From Methanobacteriota archaeon (lineage in GTDB: Bacteria; Bacteroidota; Bacteroidia; Flavobacteriales_D; Sanyastnellaceae), in NCBI GenBank assembly GCA_002723115.1, contig PBNL01000012.1, forward strand, positions 1 through 52,850: 52,850 bases of DNA, given 5' to 3'. Numbering within the stretch: the stretch's first letter is position 1; each line of letters begins with the position of its first letter. A program made the translations under genes and the position numbers. Below are positions 52,773 to 52,850 of the stretch, in pieces. A model generated the notes under the pieces. That model worked only from the letters and a program-made list of their open reading frames with translations, made no database searches and had not been told where the DNA came from.

Positions 52773-52850
52773 CGGAGAGACCGAGATTCGAACTCGGGAG
52801 GCGATTGCTCGCCCACAGCTTAGCAGGCTGCTGTATTACCACTCTACCAC
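52773..52850 (-). tRNA. tRNA-Ser (anticodon GCT), 5' end cut by window edge
   Basis: The minus strand shows the 3' acceptor TCTCTCC with discriminator G, T-arm CCGAG-TTCGAAT-CTCGG, a long class II variable arm (GTGGGCGAGCAATCGCC), anticodon stem CAGC/GCTG with loop CTGCTAA (anticodon GCT) and the D-arm GGTAGAGTGGTAATAC. The first few acceptor bases lie beyond the window. Confidence 0.93.

Overview
The window looks like a compact, AT-rich chromosomal segment of a Bacteroidota bacterium, most likely a marine member of the Flavobacteriales. The signs are a bamD-rpoZ-coaBC-DUF4835-recN block, a fused secDF, DUF5606, DUF4159 and DUF4835 proteins, a TonB receptor with a carboxypeptidase-like N-terminal domain, a type IX secretion C-terminal domain, and several Bacteroidota-type -7 boxes (TAnnTTTG). 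There is no phage, IS element, CRISPR array or rRNA operon. Most gaps are under 50 bp and many convergent genes overlap at their stop codons. The genus is inferred, not proven.

Layout. 1-2441: end of a phenylacetyl-CoA epoxidase operon (partial paaA, paaB, paaC, paaD, paaI). 2410-6172 (minus): half-size ABC exporter, truA and a PLP-dependent acyl transferase that may start sulfonolipid or sphingolipid synthesis. 6231-11233 (plus): bamD, rpoZ, coaBC, DUF4835, recN. 11214-16341: TonB receptor, a secreted helical protein coupled to a GNAT/FemAB-like protein, and a Gfo/Idh/MocA dehydrogenase. 16363-18460: dnaK behind a well-matched sigma-54 promoter with TGTCA/TGACA half-sites. 18494-20358: Tat-exported glycosylasparaginase coupled to a UbiA prenyltransferase. 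20352-21575: secreted beta-propeller protein. 21701-30658: one 9-kb gene for a 2,985-residue secreted protein with about 55 Cys/Asp-rich modules, a central block of about 14 HYR/Ig-like repeats and two dockerin-like EF-hand segments. 30816-33743: secDF.

33832-45575 holds DUF4159 on the plus strand, then ten closely packed minus-strand genes: M61 peptidase, PafA-like phosphatase, fluoride channel, PAP2 phosphatase, acyl-CoA synthetase, voltage-gated-type K+ channel with a zinc ribbon, secreted lysyl-endopeptidase-like protease, 3-hydroxyacyl-CoA dehydrogenase, DUF5606 and an orphan HsdR-N domain protein. 45608-52283: holA, a secreted OmpA-domain protein, a UMF1-type MFS transporter, L-2-hydroxyglutarate oxidase, a small lipoprotein, a frameshifted SRPBCC gene and an unusual secreted lipoprotein. 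52284-52850 holds tRNA-Pro(TGG), a truncated tRNA-Ser(GCT) and two related nested-palindrome elements, each directly 3' of one tRNA.

The window combines housekeeping functions (outer-membrane assembly, translocation, CoA synthesis, DNA repair, chaperone) with extracellular functions: nutrient uptake, secreted hydrolases and very large surface or secreted repeat proteins. The items most worth a second look are the giant repeat protein, the dnaK control region, the tRNA-linked palindromic elements and an intrinsic terminator placed inside the ubiA coding sequence.
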